Source of the DNA: Acanthopleura granulata
Taxonomy: Eukaryota; Mollusca; Polyplacophora; Chitonida; Chitonidae
DNA length: 64,000 bases
Direction of reading: 5' to 3'
Assembly (NCBI GenBank): GCA_016165875.1
Contig: JABBOT010000011.1
Span: forward strand, 12,277,766 to 12,341,765
In this document: in pieces, positions 57,420 to 64,000 of the stretch
Numbering within the stretch: position 1 is the stretch's first letter
Layout of the letters: each line of letters opens with the position of its first letter
The notes under the pieces: model-generated
Databases searched by the model: none
Seen by the model: the letters and a program-made list of their open reading frames with translations, nothing else
Told to the model about the DNA's origin: nothing
Made by a program: the position numbers and the translations under genes

Positions 57420-57790
57420 TGGATAGGTCAGGTGTTGGTATACTCAGTAAAAGGTTCAGTGTAGTCATGTGACAATATGTACTCTAGTGCTGGTATACTC
57501 AGTAAGGTTTCTGTGTAGTTAGGTGTCAACACCGTATATACTCTGGTGCTGGTATACTTGGTAAGGTTTCTGTGTAGTCCGCTGTCAACACTGTATATAC
57601 TCTGGCGCTGGTATGCTCAGCAAGGTTTCTGTGTACTCGGGTGTCAGTATATACTGTACTCTGGTATTCGTATACTCAACAAGGTTTCGGTGTACTGAAG
57701 TGTCAATACGCACTCTAGTGTAGGTATACTTAGCAAGCTTTCCGTGTACTCAGGTGTTATTACGTACTCTGGCGTGGATATACTTTGTAG
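57420..57790. repeat. Diverged tandem repeat, about 58-bp unit, 6 copies
   Basis: Repeated CTGGTATACTCAGTAAGGTT, TCTGTGTAGT and GGTGTCAA-CACTGTATATACTC words, about 58 bp apart. Confidence 0.8.
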
Positions 57791-59914
57791 GAGACAATAC
57801 AATACATGTGCCTGTACCTAAAATATCCCACAGACAACAGGCCTTGAAGAGTTAATATCACTGCGTCACATCTTACAACAAACTACAAATGCTGAAATTA
57901 AAACCACCTCTAACATGGTTTCAAACCTACTCATTTTTCTGTAACCCCTGGTATCTCAGCCCAGTAAATACACAAAAAAATTCACAGCAAACTGTTCTGC
58001 ATTGGTCACTATCCACAACAGTGGACAACAAATATAACAAATTAAAATGAAGGGCGATTTCCACATGGACAAATACACAGATAAAGAATAAAACTATAGC
58101 AATCAATACATACTGTGCATCAGTGGTCAGCGATGCTGTCAACAATGGTTTAAGCTTTTACGGTATCCAAGCCAAGGTAAGTATAGCATAGTATACCATA
58201 GTATAGTCCTCCAGGACACACCTTCGACAACAAGTCCTTGACTGGCCAGGTAAGAGAGATTGACGCACTACTATATGCCAAGTACACGATACAAATGCCC
58301 AGCTGAGCCTCACTGAAGCTTTTAAACTCACACGCTGTCAGAGAATTTAAACCCAGCCAATTGGCCAGTGAGCTGCTGAGGAACTATAGGCCAGCTGATT
58401 GATACAGTGGGTGGGACAAGTCCACTGGGATACCAGTAGATGGACAGTAAATAGGGCAGGAAATCCCAGTTGCCTGTGTGGTGTTAACTAGGTCAAATGA
58501 TCTCATCCTAGTATTAAGAGTAATGGCACTGCCCACACACTTGTTCTCATCTCGGTACTACAAGTGCTTGTGTTTGAGGTTGGCTGAACAAATTTCATAA
58601 CAGAAAGCATGTAACAGGTAGGTAACTGTCAGGTGAAAATCACTAAAGGCGTGTCTTGTTTATAGGATCAGCATGGGATCGAGTACTGCAGAGAGATCCT
58701 CACATGTAAAACACAACATTTACAAACATTACGCCAACAGCTAAATCAGGTAGCAGGGAACTTTTGTAAGGTGTATCCTATTTGCCTAAAGATATAAACT
58801 CAGGTAAATGTACATATCAGAACCTTCCACTCCGATCATTTATACTCCGCTTTACTACGTCTATCAATATCATAAAGTATGTTGTATTAATTTTGTAAAA
58901 ACTCCTGTTCAAAAGCCACAATACCTGTACAGAATCTCTTTTCTAATGACAATTTCTCAGATTTTCACATGTCATGGTAAGTAATACAAAATGATACAGA
59001 CCGTATATATATACACAAATATTTATGAGCCTGCATGTAACTCCAGAACTCCACTTTTACATGAAATAGAAAATCTTGTAAATGAAACATTCAAGAGTAT
59101 ACACATTCACATGAATGTATTTCCTTAGGGCATCAAGTCAGACTTACTCAGTCTGATTCACATAACTACTACAGTAATTAACATGTTTTTTTCCTTGTTT
59201 TGTTTTTTTCCTCACTCTCTGACTTCTTATAGGATCAGCACTGTCATCACACATCAAATCAATTATCAATGTAATGTTTTAAACGTAAAACAAAGAAAAG
59301 TTCATCCCAATTAATGCATGCTTATCCATTAAGACAGACAATTCTCATCAATGAACAGGGACGAATATTCCCACAGACCCTCAGGTGTACGAATGACAGA
59401 TCGATCTCTCAAGTGATCAGAAGACAAAGCCATATATGGCCTTAACGCGTTCAGCACCTGAGGCTACCTGTCAGAAGCTGCACTACTAACACGTTGAGAT
59501 TACAACAGCCTACAGCTGACACTCCTCCTACGTAACCGAAATCCTACCATGTCTGTAATCAGCCAAACACTGGCTTCATTCTCGTTTAACATAATACAAC
59601 TGCCAGTGTTTTGTACGTAATCGAGTATTAGAACTGGGCCTTTACTGAGTCTATAATAAGTAACTCTGTTGATCAAGAAAAACGTTTAATCTTGTAATCC
59701 TGATACAAAGCTTGTCTTTACTCTTCCAGCACATTGTCTACATCTATACGGGTATATATATTTACAGATGAATTGTGTCTAGTGTACAATGTAAAAGGGG
59801 GGGGGGTGACATTTCACACACTTAACGTTTCACCGGTGGATGTTGACAAGTATGAAAGAATGTCATATGGTATCTGATGTAAACTGTACCCAAATGAGAT
59901 CAGGTGTACAAGTC

Positions 59915-60012
59915 CACAGGCTCGTCTGGCTGAGTGTGTTAAAGTGCTGACCTCAACAGAGCATGTCACCTTGAACTAACAAGGATGCAGGTTAAAACCC
60001 TGCGAGTTTCAG
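59915..60012 (+). repeat. tRNA-like repeat or tRNA pseudogene
   Basis: GTCTGGCTGAGTGTGTTAAAGTG resembles an A-box arm of the serine/leucine type, and GCAGGTTAAAACCCTGCGAG a T-arm. The T-loop lacks the expected TTCRA core, so a working tRNA is unlikely. Confidence 0.35.
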
Positions 60013-61199
60013 GTCACAGGGCTCTTTTAGGAACAAGTGAATATAACGAAGGGGAGCGGTATACACCCTTAACCATTACAATGGTAAACACCATTCAAAC
60101 AACTAAGAGATACAAACCCTCTGGGCACTAAAGTACACTCTATCAAAAAAAACCTACATTACAAGAAGGCATATCAGCTACGAAACACAAACCAATCTTG
60201 AAAAACATAAACAAAAAAACACTGAGGTATTTCATTATCTTGAACAGAATTTCAATTTGATGTCAAATCCAAGTGTTAAATAGACTGATACAGTTAACTT
60301 GCCGAAAGCCAGGAAAATTTTTCACATAAGTGCACATGCTCATGCTAGAAATAATTGCCTACGAGAATTGAACTGACTGCATGGTAACTGTTTCAAGAGC
60401 CTTCACAAGTTGTCGTGAGAACCCGCACGCTCCCTGGACGTCTGTAACTGGGGTAAATGTCATGCTAAAGAGTTGCATCATGGGTCAAGCACGTACTAGT
60501 CTACTGTACACATAAATATGTTCTATTACTCTATTACTTAATAAAATTACTTTGATGATCAAAATCCTGCCAACCATTTGAATGATTGATTGACTGCAAT
60601 AACCACACTTGACTGGTTTGTATGTACTCTGTATTATTCTTCAACCATGCCAACCCCAACTCCAATCAATATTTTGAAACATTGGGATAGAACTATGCAG
60701 CGTAGAGAAACAATTTGCAAAGTTTTATGAAGCTTTAATCACACAAACAGATCATTTTTAGCATCATTTTCATGCTTACTGTACAAGCAAATTCCACTGA
60801 TAGAAGTTCTCTGGTGGTTGAAAAGGTTTCTGATTTCAGAGCAACGGTATATTTTTATGGCACATCAGAATGACAAATGTCTACGTAAATCAAATTACCA
60901 CAACACAACAATTTGATCAAGGAATGACTGACTCGCCACATCAGCATTTTAGTACAATGATTGATAACATTCAATATGTCGAGGAATTACATCTGTAAGT
61001 CATCCACAGCAAAACCATGATGACACACAGTACTTCCATGGTAACCACCACTGCTCATCCAATCAGAGGTCATTTCCTTCTACATCACAACTGGACCGTA
61101 ACTAAAGAGTACGACCTATACCACACTGTAAAAGTACATTTGAACATCTCATCTAATAACAAAACAAACAAAAGTTATATATAAATTTAATGGACTCAC

Positions 61200-61301
61200 A
61201 CTTGACATAAATTCCGAAGAACTCACTCTCAGGACGATCTCGTTCTACATTGTCCATGCATCTCATTTTTTCTAAATGTGGCAGAACATTTCCTAAAACT
61301 G
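61200..61301 (-). CDS. Candidate upstream exon, possibly N-terminal KDM6A (unproven)
   Basis: Minus-strand exon-like segment after TTGTATACAG, reading AVLGNVLPHLEKMRCMDNVE then RDRPESEFF. UTX has a short exon in its N-terminal part that also starts with AV and reaches an E-S-[DE]-F-F motif just before the first TPR. Two donor-like GTGAGT sites fit: one leaves the exon at 61200-61301, the other, inside the ESEFF codons, at 61227-61301. The UTX residues expected to follow (about 45, including the first TPR) were not found between here and 52370, which weighs against the call. Confidence 0.3.
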
Positions 61302-64000
61302 CTGTATACAACTCACGACACGAACACAAACGACGACATGTCGTACAACGCACAGACTGTATCTGAATGATCAGCCAGTGACATGCTACAGTAGGAGAAG
61401 CTCGGTGCATACACAGCGTGTGACGAAAGCCCTGGTGCAGCAGATCCTGATGTGACGTACAGGATGGATTACATCAAAGTACCTGCACTTCAACTCAGGA
61501 CACCGGGGCTCAATATCCTGTTTCTCAAGGTTGCATAACATGACACATTTATATAACATTCACGCTGTACACATATGCATTTTTATCTTTTTGCTGAATT
61601 CTGTCTTTAACCTAGTTGTGGTTTAGTATTTCTCAAGGGTCACGTTTTGCTTGATTCCTATTGATTGATTCATCCTCCTTTATAGGGCAACTTAAAAGAG
61701 TGTTTTTAGTCAAGTTTGATGAATTCCTCAACAAAAAATAACAAGTAATGGCTGAGTGTGAAGTATCATTTTCTGGCCATAAAGCACTTTTGAATGTCCA
61801 TTTTCACACACTAAACTTCAGATAAAATACAGTAATTTTCTGCCTAATGTCTTTGCTGATGATCTATAAACATAAACATTTCTATCTTCAACTTCCACTG
61901 GCAATGTTCTGAATGCTCACCTGTGCAATCATTTCACCAAACACATACAAACTGTATTTTTGTCGGCCAAATGTCTGAAGAATATAAAACTATCGTGTAC
62001 GTGTGTAGAATCAAAACAGGTTTTAGATCGTCAGATATAATTATAGTTACGTGTATTTAGGTCAGTGTTCTAATTTAGAACTGCCTGTCTCACTGTGGAC
62101 AGATTCAAACACATATGTATCGTCTTATTCAGAACCTGACTCTAAATCACAAGTATATCATTTTAATAAGTGAAAAATGATTATTATCTCATATTAAGGA
62201 AGAATTTCCTAGGAGAATTCAGCATTTCAGCGTTTGTGTTGTGGCAGAAAGGCATGTTGACTACACAGACTTCTTTGTCTTATGACATTCATGATAGAGA
62301 TAAAACAATTATTTATACAGATCTATGTACAAGGTACGGCTTCACCAGCTTGCCTCAGCAGGGTGTGCACGTCACATCTACTTAGCAAAGCGACTTTTCA
62401 CACCATAAAATCAAAATGTGTCATTCGTTTCTGTTCTGGACGTCTACCTGCACATGTACAAGGTAAACCTACTGTTTACTGTGAAAGGATCAATCTCGGT
62501 GTTGTAATCACAGGTGAAACTCCTCATCGTGCCACGAGCGGTAAATGACACCCTGTCCCTGTCCATATATAGTCATAAAGTCTAGAACACGGGAGCCCTA
62601 ATACCACAGACTGTCTATTTCCAAACCACACGGCACAATGGGGTACGATTTCAACTGACGAGCTTTAGGGCAGGTGTTCAGGCTGTGGTCTGATTGTCTA
62701 GGATGATGTGGGTGGGTGGCTATGTGTGTGAGGAGGGAGAGGGGGTGGGGAAAGGGGATGCTGGCATAAGGCTCAGGGCTGATGGTAACCACAAAAGACA
62801 AGCTGTCATCTATTAAGACCCCCTACAATGCCTCAGTTACATACATCATATATGTGTGTGGCTGTATATCAGTAAATATGAACACAAAAGGAAGCAAGGA
62901 GGAATGTTTGCGTTTAGAGGGGCGAGGGGGGTGGGGGTGGGTTCGGATGAGCTAAGTTGAATGTGACTATTGTTTTACTCAACATATAGCCATCTAAAAA
63001 AATATTGTAATGAGGGAACGTCTTTTCTGGTGGCATATGTCCTACATGTGCTTGGCAGTTTTCTGCTAACACATCTCCAAGGTGATCATATAGTGATCAG
63101 AGAAATCTACCTGCATCAGTTTCCTTCTTGTAAAATGTAAAATACATTCGCTAACTGGACTCATCAGCACTTTACAAATAAATATATCACAAACCAGCAA
63201 TAATGTATCCATAATTTCACAAGTGGAATGTGTTTTCATGTAAAGTAAATTAAGAATCTTACAGACTTGCATGCGGCACATATCCACCATAATGGCCCTG
63301 AATGTCAGAAATATCCAGAATTCAAAGAAGCAGAAAAACATTCAGGAAAATTTGACACTACTTTAAAAATGTGTAACACAAAACTACATGTACATGCACT
63401 CTTTCTTTGAAAAGAAATAAAAGGTGCGTATTACTTTTTTATTTAGAAATACATGTATCATTCTATGTATACATGTGCATGGCTATAAGTTAACTGCCAC
63501 ATATAAGAAGGTCAGATAAAATTACATGCTATACTTAGTACTGTAATCTTTACCAAAAGTTGAAACTGGAAGCTCAGATCTCTGCACACTGCTTACATGT
63601 ATTTATGCAAGTGCATGCATCACAATGCATTAAAGTTGCACATAATAAAGGCCTTAACTGTATAGGCAGAAAAAGTTTTGAAATCCATTTTCAGCTGCAA
63701 ATCTATATATGTGTGTATGGTGGGTGTATCTTGAAAGTTTCAAAAAATGCCCGAAAACTACTGCATTTGACTAAAGTCTTTAGACATGAACAATTAGATG
63801 GATGGTCTCCCCTGGCAGTTGTCTACACGTCACTCTCCTGTCAATATCATCAGTGAGGTAGATTGTAGTGTACGTGACAGCCAGCAGGTGCTTGGAAGGG
63901 AAACATGCAGGGTAGTAAATGGAGAATTGGCTTTTCCCTCAAAGTCACCTCAGACAAGAGCTACACATGTCTAAACAGATTTGTTGTAATGCATTCAAAT

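Larger units (their letters stand above)
52371..64000. other. Region upstream of the first recognised KDM6A exon, mostly repeats
   Basis: Apart from the listed arrays and the candidate exon I see no gene. It may be the large 5' introns of KDM6A, whose start would lie inside or beyond the right edge. G/T- or C/A-rich low-complexity runs occur near 55865, 56180, 59797, 62700 and 62930. Confidence 0.5.

Noticed and set aside
59915..60012. Possible tRNA gene
   Set aside because: The A-box-like arm is good but the T-loop is wrong and no full cloverleaf or anticodon stem can be drawn; better explained as a tRNA-derived repeat.

Overview
This is a eukaryotic, animal-type nuclear window. It has GT-AG introns, widely spaced short exons, tRNA-derived SINEs, foldback elements and many minisatellites. 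The main SINE (tRNA-like head, A/T-rich tail) resembles elements common in mollusc genomes, so I infer a mollusc or other lophotrochozoan; this is inference, not proof.

Layout, left to right. (1) At 1073-1114 (minus) lies what looks like the first coding exon of an EFHC2-type EF-hand/DM10 protein, reading out of the left edge. (2) At 4494-5733 (plus) is a complete two-exon CMC4 gene, a twin CX9C mitochondrial protein of 70 aa. (3) At 7589-18233 (plus) is a complete five-exon TPT1/TCTP gene of 167 aa, with a candidate 5'TOP start and a probable intron in the 3'UTR. (4) Between the convergent 3' ends of TPT1 and the next gene sits a 36-bp minisatellite (about 21.0-22.2 kb). (5) From 52370 down to 26139 (minus) runs a KDM6A/UTX-type H3K27 demethylase. 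I traced 26 coding exons encoding about 1346 aa: most of the TPR array, a basic NLS-like cluster, a long low-complexity linker with one 1309-bp exon, the JmjC domain with its iron ligands, and the C-terminal zinc-binding region. Its N-terminus is missing or unrecognised; one candidate upstream exon is at 61200-61301. (6) From 52.4 to 64 kb I see mainly repeats and no confidently recognised gene.

The KDM6A introns are full of minisatellites (34, 39, 58, 64 and 85 bp units, plus one of about 20-22 bp). Several lie right beside splice sites, and a further 32-bp array lies upstream. The most useful leads are the EFHC2...KDM6A neighbourhood, which is also found on the human X chromosome, and the repeat-bounded splice sites. 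I found no credible new multi-gene system. Exon boundaries were deduced by eye from splice consensus, reading phase and protein similarity recalled from knowledge of the families; nothing was searched or aligned by computer.
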